From positions 1 through 26,135 of the forward strand of contig DFGJ01000027.1 in NCBI GenBank assembly GCA_002372375.1: DNA of 26,135 bases. The letters run 5' to 3'. Shown here in pieces: positions 16,833 through 25,222 of the stretch; the stretch's first letter is position 1; every line of letters starts with the position of its first letter. The position numbers and the translations under genes were made by a program. Under the pieces are notes generated by a model that was given only the letters and a program-made list of their open reading frames with translations, was not told the DNA's origin and made no database searches. The stretch is from Ruminococcaceae bacterium UBA3753 (lineage in GTDB: Bacteria; Bacillota; Clostridia; Oscillospirales; Acutalibacteraceae).

Positions 16833-17272
16833 GTCAACTTTTGGCGATGCAGCAGTTTTACGTATACATTCATCGTTGCGTATTTTCTGCACAAACCGTT
16901 AGTTTGTTCTTTTTGGTGAAGTGCTCAAAAGTGCAACGAAGGTTTTAAGAGTTACCGCGATGACATATGTGGCTGGTATGATTACTTCTATAATGGAACT
17001 TCTAAGATTTTTACTTTTGTTAAATTCAAAAAGAAATCGTGATCAGGTCAGCCTTTGGCGATGCAACGGTTTTACGTATATGTCCATCGTTGCGTATTTT
17101 CTGCAAGAGCCACCGGTTAGCTCTTTTTGGTGAAGAGCTCGAAAGTACAAAGAAGGTTTCAAGAGCTGCCGCGATGGCATATGTGGCTGGGTATAATTAT
17201 TTGTATAGATGGACTTCTAGGACTTTCACTTTTGTTAAATTAAAGAAAAGATTGAGAGTAGGGTTTGCCTAG
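16701..17272 (+). repeat. Tandem 214-base repeat of the yugP 3' end, about 2.6 copies
   Basis: Units start at 16701, 16915 and 17129, exactly 214 bases apart; the third is partial and more diverged. Each carries the codons for GEELEGAKKVLQAAAMTYVAGMI onwards and an ~80-base spacer that is also conserved. A 90-base core (16740-16828 vs 16954-17042) differs at only about three positions between units 1 and 2. Because 214 is not a multiple of 3, downstream units lie in other frames. In unit 2 the yugP stop TAG reads CAG. Confidence 0.9.
16915..17272 (+). pseudogene. Duplicated C-terminal fragments of yugP
   Basis: Two partial copies of the yugP tail without start codons in context or N-terminal part. 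Unit 2 (from 16915) reads KVLRVTAMTYVAGMITS and so on in one frame; unit 3 (from 17129) reads GEELESTKKVSRAAAMAYVAG in another and then diverges. Neither has a ribosome site and neither contains the HEAGH motif, so they cannot be working proteases. They most likely arose by tandem duplication of the gene's end. Confidence 0.75.
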
Positions 17273-17521
17273 GTGAAAAATAGTTACATACTTACATCTT
17301 TACTGAATGTTCCTCCCGATTGTGAGTTTATCTTTTAGACAACAACGGGACCCGGTGGGCAACAGCTGAACTTGCTCTTACTGGATTCTCTTTCTTCTGT
17401 TTCAAGTATTTTTAACATCAACCCAACACCAGCACCACAGTAACGCCCACGACGTCTGCAGCACTTTAACGTTTCTAGCTAAATGCAATCACCACGTAGC
17501 CCTCGATGGATTTACAATTAT

Positions 17522-18259
17522 TTAGAAATCTCTCCTGTCACCGTCGGTAGTGATAAGCGTACCCAAACTTTCTCCCAAAATTGCCCTCTTTATGTTTAGT
17601 GGATCCGAAATATTAAAAACTAAAACTTTGATGTTATTATCCTTACACATCGCGGTAGCGGTACTATCCATAAAACTCAATCTATTCTTTAAAACTTCGT
17701 CATAGCTTAAACGTGAATACCTTACTGCGTTGCTATATTTTTTGGGATCGCTGTTATAAACACCATCAACCATCGTAGCTTTTAAGAGCACATCAGCCTT
17801 GAGTTCAGCAGCCCTCAAGGAAGCTGCTGAATCTGTAGAAAAATGCGTATTACCCGTTCCTCCGCCAAAGACTACAATTTCTCCGTGCGTCAAAGACGAA
17901 ACAGCTTCCTTGTAACTATATTTTTCTATCACACCAGGAATGGGAATGGTCGCCATCAAATTGCAGACAACTTCAAGTTTCTGAAAAATTTCCCTAAGAT
18001 AAAGTGCGTTCATAAGTGTGGCAACCATACCAATTTGATCAGAAACACAAACATCTATATCGCTATTATCTCTACCTCTCCAAAAATTTCCTCCACCAAC
18101 CACAATCCCCATCTGAACTTCATTATTTATAACACAATCCCTAATACAAGAGCAAATATCCGAAACTTTACAGTAATCTATACCAATCCCTCTGTCTCCG
18201 GCTAACGCTTCACCGCTTAATTTTAATACAACTCGCTTAAACTTAAAACCAGGTTTCAT
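17522..18259 (-). CDS. pyrH: PyrH, UMP kinase
   Basis: Phosphorylates UMP to UDP with ATP, an essential step of pyrimidine nucleotide supply; hexameric amino-acid-kinase fold. From ATG 18259 it has 245 residues, the normal length. It shows VVLKLSGEALAG at the N-terminus, GIVVGGGNFWRG, the substrate region DQIGMVATLMNAL, VVFGGGTGNTHFSTDSAASLRAAEL, LLKATMVDGVYNSDPKK and FMDSTATAMCKDNNIKVLVF. The frame is open 62 codons upstream, but that part is hydrophobic filler and the canonical KxKRVVLKLSGE start follows ATG 18259; a GGCGG lies about 11 bases before it. Its usual partners tsf (before) and frr (after) are absent. Confidence 0.95.
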   Translation of the reverse strand: MKPGFKFKRVVLKLSGEALAGDRGIGIDYCKVSDICSCIRDCVINNEVQMGIVVGGGNFWRGRDNSDIDVCVSDQIGMVATLMNALYLREIFQKLEVVCNLMATIPIPGVIEKYSYKEAVSSLTHGEIVVFGGGTGNTHFSTDSAASLRAAELKADVLLKATMVDGVYNSDPKKYSNAVRYSRLSYDEVLKNRLSFMDSTATAMCKDNNIKVLVFNISDPLNIKRAILGESLGTLITTDGDRRDF

Positions 18260-19059
18260 TAAATAAAGACCGCCCAAAAAAATAATTAACTTAAAACACA
18301 CAACCAACCCCGAAATTTTGACAACACAACAAATACAGTATAACATATTTGCGGACATAACCACACCCTTCAAATAGTGAAATACTGAAAGTTCATACGT
18401 AAGAATTAAAATTAGTATTAAAAATAAACAGGGTAAAGAAATCACAAACTTTCATAAATACTTGGCCTAAAGAACATGCAGGCCGCAAGTCTGATAGAGG
18501 CATCATATGGTTTAAATCTACAGTTTTTTCTAATCTTTAGGGGAGAAAAAAACACTAAACACTAGTAATTTTCATAACATCCAAGTTTTACCCAACTTTA
18601 ACAATCTTAATTTCGAATTTATCGTAAATAAAAAGACCAAAATCAAGTAATCAAGCCTTGGAGTTGGCCTTCAAAAAAGTAATAACAAAAAGCAAACCTA
18701 TTCCAAAATATTCACAGGGTAAAACAGCAAAGACCGTAGACTTAAAGAATAAGTCTCATTGAAAAAATCCGGACCTGGCGTGTTTGTTAGCGTCAATACA
18801 CTATCGCCAATTTACGGTTTCTGACAAAACTTGCCTGCTCCATATACTTCCAAACTGCCGTCAGCCACAATCAGCAGCTTACGATATGAGGAAATCGCTG
18901 CACTGACGCCCGTGTCCTTGGCAAGAGAAAAATACGTGACACAACCTTTGCCAACATACACTTCTTAGGAAGGCGCGTAGCCAACAACCGGAAAATCATC
19001 CCTAGCTACCGAAAATACTTTTCTAACTTTTTCTTTAATCAAGTTACCGCCCTTATTGG
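18260..19059. other. Long intergenic region between tRNA-Ser and pyrH
   Basis: About 800 bases, A/C-rich on the plus strand. Most shows nothing. At 18812-18961 the minus strand has a 49-codon protein-like frame from GTG (18961) to TAA, reading AKDTGVSAAISSYRKLLIV and then ADGSLEVYGAGKF, directly preceded by an in-frame stop and with no ribosome site. It has a vague resemblance to an RCC1-type repeat and is most likely a gene fragment. Confidence 0.35.
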
Positions 19060-19062
19060 TGG

Positions 19063-19148
19063 CGGAGACGGTGGGATTCGAACCCACGAGCCCAAAAGAA
19101 CTACCTGATTTCGAGTCAGGGCCGTTATGACCACTTCGATACGTCTCC
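19063..19148 (-). tRNA. tRNA-Ser (anticodon CGA)
   Basis: Complete 86-base type II tRNA with a long variable arm. Acceptor GGAGACG (19148-19142) pairs with CGTCTCC (19070-19064). The anticodon arm is CCTGA-CTCGAAA-TCAGG, giving anticodon CGA for codon UCG. The T loop is GTTCGAATC, followed by discriminator G (19063). The 3' CCA is encoded at 19062-19060. A good promoter lies immediately upstream. Confidence 0.95.
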
Positions 19149-19155
19149 ACGGCCT

Positions 19156-19184
19156 ATTGTAATAAAAAATACTAAGAATTGCAA
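19156..19184 (-). promoter_or_regulatory. tRNA-Ser promoter
   Basis: On the minus strand TTGCAA (19184-19179), 17-base spacer, TACAAT (19161-19156). The -10 box ends 7 bases before the mature tRNA 5' end, so the leader is very short. Confidence 0.6.
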
Positions 19185-19764
19185 AATAATTTTTGGTGCT
19201 TCCTAAACACATACGGTAAGCAGAACGCGGAAAGTGTAATGCGATAAAAGCTTAAAAAAATAAAAACTAATTCATCAATTTGAAAAAATAAATCTAATAA
19301 TTAACGCTTTTTTTAATATTTTTTGAATTTAATTAGTATGCTTATAAGCGTTTGATTTTTATAATTTACAATTTATAAATAATAAATTTAAAAAAATTAA
19401 AAAACTTTATATGTTTAACCTAAGTAATAGTTATAAACTTTAAATTTTTGTCCGAAATTATGCATTGTGAAATTGCTCCAATATTTATCTACAATTATTA
19501 GATGTCAGCTGCATCATTGCCACGTCACTATAAAATATCCTTAAAGGTATAAAATAGGAACAAGATTTAATAACATTCCCAAATTATCGAATACAATTTC
19601 TCTAACTTATAGCCGCCTTTTTCAATTTTTTAACTCTAAGTCCTTCCTATTCTTTCTTAAAATAAAACTATTCTTGATTTTGATAATATGAGGTATAATT
19701 CAGAGTAGATTTGTTATTCGTTTATACAAAAAAATTAATTGTAGGAAAACAGCTGAAAATATAT
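19185..19764. other. AT-rich intergenic region before the dnaD-like gene
   Basis: About 580 bases, extremely AT-rich, with no gene recognised. A consensus TATAAT occurs at 19694-19699, a likely -10 for the dnaD-like gene, but there is no good -35 at 16-18 bases. The in-frame stretch 19711-19764 is open but lacks a ribosome site and fits no family. Confidence 0.4.
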
Positions 19765-20715
19765 ATGGAAAATAGCTTCGTGAACTGCAAAAATTTCAAT
19801 GTTGCCTTCGCTGTTCCTAATTTATTAGTAGATGACTATATTGATTCTTTGTCTTTATTACAAATTAAGGTGTTCTTGTACATTTTGAGACACTCAGGAG
19901 AAACAAAAGCTTTTGATGAAATGGCAAATACCATAAAATCTAGTCCATGTGAAATAAAAAATTCTATAGATTTTCTGAAAAATATCGGCCTTTTAAAAAA
20001 CGAAACTGATGAAAGAAAAAAATTAAAAGTTAATTCATCACAAAAAAAATCTATATATGAAACAGAATTTAAGTATCAAAAACCTAACCCCTCTTTTGTT
20101 GTGGAAAGAATGACTGGCTCAAAAGAAATCGCTTTTTTGATGCAAGAAGCACAAGTGATATTAGGAAGGCCACTGTCCAACATTGATTCCGCTACACTCA
20201 TTATGTTCCACGACACAGATGGACTACCGGTAGGAGTTATTTTAATGTTGCTACAGTATACTGTCAGCATCGGGAAAAAAAGTATGAAGTATATAGAAAA
20301 AGTAGCTGCTTCTTGGGGAACGGAGGGCATCGATTCCATAAAAAAGGCAGAAAAAAAAATTAAATCATTGCAGGACAGCAATGAAGCTTGGGGCAAAATA
20401 AGAGCCTTACTACAATTAGAAAACCGGGCACCGACCGCTAGAGAAATGGAATGTTGCAACAACTGGGTCAACAACCTAAAGGTTCCCTTAGATTTAATCA
20501 AAGAAGCTTACGACGTATGTATAAATTTAAAAGGTAAGTATGCGGTAGGTTATATAGACGCTATATTGAAGGACTGGTCAAACAAAAAAATTAGGACAGT
20601 CTCTGAGCTAAAAAAGTATAAAAAAATTCCCGATGTCAGTAACAAAAAAAACAACAAATCTGCCTCTTCGTATAATATAGATAACTATCTATCAGACATG
20701 GATTCTTTTGCATAA
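19765..20715 (+). CDS. DnaD/DnaB-domain replication initiation (primosome) protein
   Basis: Resembles clostridial DnaD-like proteins, which in Firmicutes help load the replicative helicase at oriC and restart sites. From ATG 19765 it has 316 residues. It starts with a winged-helix-like part (about 25-75: LLVDDYIDSLSLLQIKVFLYILRHSG...). Two DnaB_2/DnaD helical domains follow: SKEIAFLMQEAQVILGRPLSNIDSATLIMFHDTDGLPVG...YIEKVAASWGTEGI (about 115-205) and REMECCNNWVNNLKVPLDLIKEAYDVC...YIDAILKDWSNKKIRT (about 225-285), each ending in the YIxxILxxW-type signature. A lysine/asparagine-rich tail follows. The upstream start (TTG 19711) is rejected for lack of a ribosome site. Whether it acts as DnaD or DnaB (initiation) cannot be told. 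Confidence 0.82.
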   Translation: MENSFVNCKNFNVAFAVPNLLVDDYIDSLSLLQIKVFLYILRHSGETKAFDEMANTIKSSPCEIKNSIDFLKNIGLLKNETDERKKLKVNSSQKKSIYETEFKYQKPNPSFVVERMTGSKEIAFLMQEAQVILGRPLSNIDSATLIMFHDTDGLPVGVILMLLQYTVSIGKKSMKYIEKVAASWGTEGIDSIKKAEKKIKSLQDSNEAWGKIRALLQLENRAPTAREMECCNNWVNNLKVPLDLIKEAYDVCINLKGKYAVGYIDAILKDWSNKKIRTVSELKKYKKIPDVSNKKNNKSASSYNIDNYLSDMDSFA

Positions 20716-21070
20716 AACCGCCCGCAAGTCTCAAAAGACCAAAGAGCATATTGGACCCTATAACTTACAAATTTGCTTAAAAAACCTTGACGTATACATT
20801 TTCTAGCTTTGAGCACTAGCTAAGCTAGCATAACAGAGAAACTTCTTGAGTACATTCAACGCTATATAGGTTTTGCTACGAAACGAACAGTATAATCTTA
20901 CAATTGGGCTAGATACCGCATTGTCTATGCTAGTTCAGTTCGCAGCAAAAATCAACAGTCAAATCTAGTAAAACGCAATGAAATTCAAGTTTGAAACAAT
21001 AATACATGCAATCTATCCCACAAAGCAGCAGATCGACAACTACATAGAAAATTTAAAGTTACATCTTCAT
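20716..21070. other. Intergenic region between convergent genes
   Basis: About 350 bases, A/C-rich on the plus strand, without a recognised gene or repeat. Confidence 0.4.
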
Positions 21071-21110
21071 AAAATTTAAAAACTAGGCGGCTGCTGTTTA
21101 CAGCTGCCTA
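21071..21110 (-). terminator. Rho-independent terminator of the exported coiled-coil gene
   Basis: A 10-base stem, TAGGCGGCTG (21084-21093) pairing with CAGCTGCCTA (21101-21110) with one G-T pair and a 7-base loop. On the minus strand it is followed by GTTTTTAAATTTT. It lies 114 bases after the stop of the gene ending at 21224. Confidence 0.75.
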
Positions 21111-21223
21111 ATCTTTTGATCTATAGAAAACGCTTCATGTTGAGCCGACCCAAAGACTTACTACTTTGCCAAATAAAAGCAAAATGAAAATGCATACCTG
21201 CCAGTTTAATAATCCGGCTTAAA

Positions 21224-22321
21224 CTAATCAATAGCAAGCTTTTCAAATGCCGGGATATCATTTATTGAATTTTCGAGGTGAAAATAAGCTTTTAGATCTG
21301 ACTTTTTTACCAAGACATCAGAGTACTCAACTATTCCACTTATTTCGTGTATGTTTTCAGGTAATACTTTACCAAATTTACTTAAATCAGAAACCTCTAT
21401 AGCTTTGCTTTTTTGAAATTTTTTAACTTCTTCTGTTTTATCTAATAACTTTTTGCACAATTCTTTTTGTTTAGTTATGAAACTTTTTAAAAATTTATCA
21501 GCATTTCTGCTACCTGATGTACGACAATCCTCTACAAATTGACGGTAATGCTTTACTTCAATTGGTATATCTTTTATTTCTTTATCGCAAGAACTAATCG
21601 TTTCTTCCTCCGCAATTATAAAAGTTAAAAACTTATTGTAAGTCTCCCTTTTAGACTCAGAATCTTTTCCCCTATATCGCGCTATAGCAGCCCTTAAGGA
21701 ATCACCTTCCACATAAACACCTTTTTTTTCTGAAATGGTAAATCTTGTTGGTTTACTCTCAGGCGGAGCTTTTTTAAAATTCTCGAACCACCCTTCGAAG
21801 TCAGGATGCAACTCTGGAAACATTTTCAAACTTATATATGAATTTTCAATAATATCAACAGCTCTATTCTTTTGCTTAATCAGCTTTAAATATTTTTCAT
21901 ATTCTTTTTTATAATGAGCAAATTTTTTAAAATAAGGAGCATAATTTAGTTTAAAATTATAGAACTTATCGTTAAAATCCTGTAAAAGAACTGACAGATC
22001 ACGCAACAACGTGCTAAATTCCCCCGCAGTTTTCTCTCCTACGTGATGCTTGTACCACATTTTTTGAAAATATGGCAGACCAATAGTTTTTAAATAATAA
22101 ATGGTAGCCACAATCAATGTTCCAGTGGCAAGATAACATAAATAATTTACCAATACACCATTTTCTGAATCGTTATCTTGTACATATTTCTGATTAACCC
22201 TGTTATTACCAACATCTGAACTTGTTTGCTGACCTCCTTTGGCAAAGCCAACCGCGCTGGTTACAAAACATGACAACACCGCTCCTGCAAGTAATTTGGA
22301 ACTCATTCTATAGTGTTTCAT
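21224..22321 (-). CDS. Exported coiled-coil family protein A
   Basis: Unrecognised 365-residue protein, one of three related neighbours. A signal-peptide-like N-terminus (KHYRMSSKLLAGAVLSCFV, then SAVGFAKGG) is followed by a hydrophobic segment at about 58-80 (YLCYLATGTLIVATIYYLK) and TIGLPYFQK. The family core comes next: FNDKFYNFKLNYAPYFKKF (about 113-131). The rest is highly charged and helical, and a C-terminal motif LPENIHEI is shared in weaker form with the relatives. ATG 22321 is preferred to GTG 22324 because AGGAGG lies 5 bases before it and the aligned relative starts at the same codon. It has its own promoter and terminator. Secretion or surface exposure is inferred; function is unknown. 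Confidence 0.75.
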   Translation of the reverse strand: MKHYRMSSKLLAGAVLSCFVTSAVGFAKGGQQTSSDVGNNRVNQKYVQDNDSENGVLVNYLCYLATGTLIVATIYYLKTIGLPYFQKMWYKHHVGEKTAGEFSTLLRDLSVLLQDFNDKFYNFKLNYAPYFKKFAHYKKEYEKYLKLIKQKNRAVDIIENSYISLKMFPELHPDFEGWFENFKKAPPESKPTRFTISEKKGVYVEGDSLRAAIARYRGKDSESKRETYNKFLTFIIAEEETISSCDKEIKDIPIEVKHYRQFVEDCRTSGSRNADKFLKSFITKQKELCKKLLDKTEEVKKFQKSKAIEVSDLSKFGKVLPENIHEISGIVEYSDVLVKKSDLKAYFHLENSINDIPAFEKLAID

Positions 22322-22358
22322 CACTACCTCCTAAATAAAAAAAATAAACTGTACTCAT

Positions 22359-22387
22359 ATTAAAGCATGGTTAAAAATTAAAAGCAA
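22359..22387 (-). promoter_or_regulatory. Promoter of family gene A, conserved with gene B
   Basis: On the minus strand TTGCTT (22387-22382), 17-base spacer, TTTAAT (22364-22359), then AGGAGG. The whole ~70-base leader matches that of gene B (23470-23540) almost base for base, so the leader was copied along with the gene. Confidence 0.55.
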
Positions 22388-22538
22388 CCCAAAAATAGGT
22401 GAAAAACCATCGGAGGGCCTCGCAGCATTAAGATTGTCATTTTTTAAGAAAAACAAGTTCCGCCTAAATATACATAATCTGCACTTTCGTCAAAATACTA
22501 CTCTGCTAAATTTATATCTACTTTTTTAATAAAGCAAA

Positions 22539-22558
22539 GGGCAACAAAGACAGTGCCC
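22539..22558 (-). terminator. Possible terminator of family gene B
   Basis: Short stem GGGCA (22539-22543) / TGCCC (22554-22558) 18 bases after the gene B stop, followed on the minus strand by a loose T tract (TTTGCTTTATT). The stem is only 5 bases, so this is tentative. Confidence 0.35.
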
Positions 22559-22575
22559 ATTTTTGATGTTACTCA

Positions 22576-23469
22576 CTAGATACTAATGCTCAGTGACGGA
22601 ACCGTGGATAATTTCGGATAACCGAAAATGAAGAATTTTTTCAAACTAGTCTCGCTATATAAGTCTTCGTAATTTTTAGACAAATGGTTTAACCTTTCAA
22701 AATTCTTCGGTAAAGTTATTTCACATTTGCGAAGAACGTTGCCAGTAATACCGTATACATCGCGTAATACCCCCATTTTTACTATTTTTTCCCGCAAATC
22801 ATTAACGCCCGATTTTTTTTCCAAATCCTCCATCAGCTCATCCAATTTACTACATTTGTGTAACTTCCCACATTTTATTAAAAATGAAATAAAGCCTCTC
22901 AGCTCTTTATTTTCACGAACTTTCTTACGGAATTTCTTAACGACTTTATTAAAGGCTTTCTCAGTATCTTTCTTAGTGTCTTTGGACCATTTACAGCACA
23001 CTTTTAAATAATCTTCAGAAAGCTCATTTAATAAAAGTGTCTTGTACCTCTCAAAATTTTCCATATATGGAAGGTAATCCTTTTTAAATTTTTCCACAAA
23101 AATATCAAAGCTTTCCAAACTTTCTGAGGCTTTAGCTAAAGCTTCTTCGCACTGCTTCAAAAGTTCCTTATCTGTACTAATACGCTGAAGAACCCGCTGT
23201 TCTTGAAAATACGGTATCATAGTATTTTTTAAAAAATAAAGTAAAGCCCACAACACTGCTACTCTAACAATAGGACTCTTTGCATAACTTACCGCCAAAT
23301 TATGTTTATAACCACCTTTTAGCTCATACTCATACGCCTGCTTCGCCATAATTTTGCTAAACTCAAAATTCATCTGTTTTCTTCCAACGGAAAACCCGAC
23401 TGAGCTATTCACAAAACAAGAGAGCGTCGCACCTGCAAGTATTTTCAAACTCCTTCTGTAATATTTCAA
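22576..23469 (-). CDS. Exported coiled-coil family protein B
   Basis: Unrecognised 297-residue relative of its neighbours. The N-terminus MKYYRRSLKILAGATLSCFV then NSSVGFSVG matches protein A closely. A hydrophobic segment at about 68-86 (VRVAVLWALLYFLKN) is followed by TMIPYFQ. The family core is SLESFDIFVEKFKKDYLPYM (about 116-135) and ENFERYKTLL. A lysine-rich helical region follows, then a C-terminal block shared with protein C (LRKCEITLPKNFERLNHL, then SLKKFF). Start is TTG 23469, with AGGAGG five bases upstream, at the position aligned with the ATG of gene A. The closeness of N-terminus and leader to A, with diverged C-terminal parts, points to recent duplication followed by rapid change or recombination. 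Function is unknown. Confidence 0.75.
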   Translation of the reverse strand: MKYYRRSLKILAGATLSCFVNSSVGFSVGRKQMNFEFSKIMAKQAYEYELKGGYKHNLAVSYAKSPIVRVAVLWALLYFLKNTMIPYFQEQRVLQRISTDKELLKQCEEALAKASESLESFDIFVEKFKKDYLPYMENFERYKTLLLNELSEDYLKVCCKWSKDTKKDTEKAFNKVVKKFRKKVRENKELRGFISFLIKCGKLHKCSKLDELMEDLEKKSGVNDLREKIVKMGVLRDVYGITGNVLRKCEITLPKNFERLNHLSKNYEDLYSETSLKKFFIFGYPKLSTVPSLSISI

Positions 23470-23506
23470 AACTACCTCCTAAATAAAAAAAATAAACTGT
23501 ACTTAT

Positions 23507-23535
23507 ATTGAAGCATAGTTAAAAATTAAAAACAA
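23507..23535 (-). promoter_or_regulatory. Promoter of family gene B
   Basis: On the minus strand TTGTTT (23535-23530), 17-base spacer, TTCAAT (23512-23507), in the leader shared with gene A. Confidence 0.5.
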
Positions 23536-23607
23536 TCCCAAAATAGGAAAAAAATCCTCTACAAACATTACTATCTTAAAGCTATCATTCTTCCAGCAAT
23601 AAAGAAA

Positions 23608-23641
23608 CCAGCTGGGCGCAACTTACCTGCGCCTATGCTGG
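23608..23641 (-). terminator. Strong hairpin after family gene C
   Basis: Two-part stem: CCAGC (23608-23612) / GCTGG (23637-23641) outside and GGCGCA (23615-23620) / TGCGCC (23628-23633) inside, 7-base loop. On the minus strand TTTCTTTATT follows. It lies about 45 bases after the stop of gene C and is likely a terminator. Confidence 0.6.
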
Positions 23642-23686
23642 CATATTATTTTGCCACATTTTTTTCATACTTTTTTGAAACAAAAA

Positions 23687-25150
23687 TCAATAAAAATGGT
23701 GTGTATTACCGACCTTGTCTTTAAAATAACTATAAGGCAAATCTTTAAACGAAGGGATCGCCACCGAATCCGGAAGATTAAAGAGTTTTTTCAAGCTTGC
23801 CTTTCCAAAAAATGTACTCCTGTTTTCTATCAAATCATTTAACTCATTTAAATTCTTAGGCAAATTTACTCCACGTTTACGAAGAGCTTGGTCGTTAACA
23901 CTTTTCTCATTGCGCAAATCAACTACTTTCCTGATTTTTTTCTTTAAAATACTAGCCTTAACTTTATCTTTTAAAAAATTTGCCAGTTCACTCGAATTTT
24001 TGCATTTGTATTTCTCACAGTCTTTCAAAAACAATAAAAAACCCTCTAGCTGCTTTTCCATTTCCTTGCATTCTTCATTTATTTTGATTAATTCTTCCGA
24101 ACGCTGTCTATAAACATCGCGCACACGTTTCGTATTTTCCAGTTCTTTAGCATAATCCTCTTTTTCTTTTTTAAAATCATAGTTTTCGTCCTTTCCATAG
24201 CGTGCCCGCTTCCAATTTTCGAGGGTTTCAGATAAAAAACAAGTCGGAATACTAATATGTCTCATTTCCTCCCAAAAATCATTTTCAACACTTGTAAGAC
24301 GATCGCCAATGCGAAAAGACACCTCTTCTCCAGCCTCTATTTTAGTTTTATTCTTTTCGTACCACTCTGGAAAACCTGGATGCAAATATGCCCTAGACCT
24401 TAAACGGTTATACATTTTAAATAATTCTCTCGGCGCTTCGTCAGTTTCATCCCTTAATTCATGACTAATAAATTTCTTTTCTAAATAATCTTTATATAGT
24501 TCTTTGTATTTTTCAATATTTTTAATATATGGACGATAATCTTTTTTTAAACTCTCGATGTCATCGTCAAAGTTATCTAGAGCCTCTGACGCTTCAAATA
24601 AAGCTCGCTTGTACCCTTCTATATCTTCATCTTCTATATTTTTATCTTTTATATCTACTGATTCAGCAACTTTTTTCGAAGACTGATAACTCATTGCTTT
24701 CTTGCTATTCACTTCTTTTACATCGTTGATGAAGCCTCCATAATTCACCCCTATGCTATCCTCTTGACAATAAGAGGCAATACTACTAGCTACACTACTA
24801 GCTACCCACGACAAACCATTTAACAGATATCCTCCAGCACTTTTTGCGTCTTCTACAAATGAAGAACCAAATAATCCAGCACCTCTTGTGCTTTCTACAA
24901 TACTACTAACTGAACTAGCTGCCATCGACAAACCATTTAGCAGATAACCTCCAGCACTTCTTGCGCCTGCTACAAATGAAGAATCAAAAAAACTTTTTAA
25001 TGTGTCATAAGTATTACTAAACAATCCGTCCTGACTTGTAGCACTTGTGTCTGAACCTACCAAACTTGTAGCGCCCGCAACTGAAGCTACCGCTGAACCC
25101 ACCATAGCTGTTGCTAAAGCAATACCACCTGATATTTTTACTTTTTTCAC
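23687..25150 (-). CDS. Exported coiled-coil family protein C
   Basis: Unrecognised 487-residue protein. A signal peptide (KKVKISGGIALATAMVGSAV then ASVAGATS) is followed by an Ala/Ser/Gly-rich region with two copies of a 39-residue unit containing AGGYLLNGLS, likely membrane-active or amphipathic. The core shared with A and B follows: ALDNFDDDIESLKKDYRPYI then KNIEKYKELY. The long C-terminal half is charged and coiled-coil-like, ending with a block shared with B (LRKRGVNLPKNLNELNDL, SLKKLF). I moved the start from 25183 to GTG 25150 because a GGGGGTG ribosome site ends 5 bases before it and the signal peptide begins there. It has its own strong promoter and terminator. A role at the surface or in the host is inference. 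Confidence 0.75.
   Translation of the reverse strand: MKKVKISGGIALATAMVGSAVASVAGATSLVGSDTSATSQDGLFSNTYDTLKSFFDSSFVAGARSAGGYLLNGLSMAASSVSSIVESTRGAGLFGSSFVEDAKSAGGYLLNGLSWVASSVASSIASYCQEDSIGVNYGGFINDVKEVNSKKAMSYQSSKKVAESVDIKDKNIEDEDIEGYKRALFEASEALDNFDDDIESLKKDYRPYIKNIEKYKELYKDYLEKKFISHELRDETDEAPRELFKMYNRLRSRAYLHPGFPEWYEKNKTKIEAGEEVSFRIGDRLTSVENDFWEEMRHISIPTCFLSETLENWKRARYGKDENYDFKKEKEDYAKELENTKRVRDVYRQRSEELIKINEECKEMEKQLEGFLLFLKDCEKYKCKNSSELANFLKDKVKASILKKKIRKVVDLRNEKSVNDQALRKRGVNLPKNLNELNDLIENRSTFFGKASLKKLFNLPDSVAIPSFKDLPYSYFKDKVGNTHHFY
24778..25002 (-). repeat. 117-base tandem duplication inside gene C
   Basis: Matching segments are offset by exactly 117 bases (for example ACAAACCATT at 24811 and 24928), giving two copies of a 39-residue unit with SSFV..A.SAGGYLLNGLS and SS(V/I) runs. 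The frame is preserved. Confidence 0.8.
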
Positions 25151-25193
25151 ATTTGCACCCCCTTCGTATCGTATTTGCAACATTTATATTGCA

Positions 25194-25222
25194 ATATTAA
25201 CATAAAAAATCAAAAATGTCAA
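25194..25222 (-). promoter_or_regulatory. Promoter of family gene C
   Basis: On the minus strand a perfect TTGACA (25222-25217), 17-base spacer, TAATAT (25199-25194). A direct repeat of TTGCAA follows downstream, which could be an operator. Confidence 0.65.

Noticed and set aside
17335..17418. 27-codon minus-strand ORF after pyrH, starting MLKILETEER and ending CCPPGPVVV
   Set aside because: Has an ATG but no convincing ribosome site and no known family; too short to call from one sequence.
18260..18445. 62-residue hydrophobic extension of PyrH
   Set aside because: Not part of the UMP kinase family; ATG 18259 gives the canonical start. The open frame is probably spacer.
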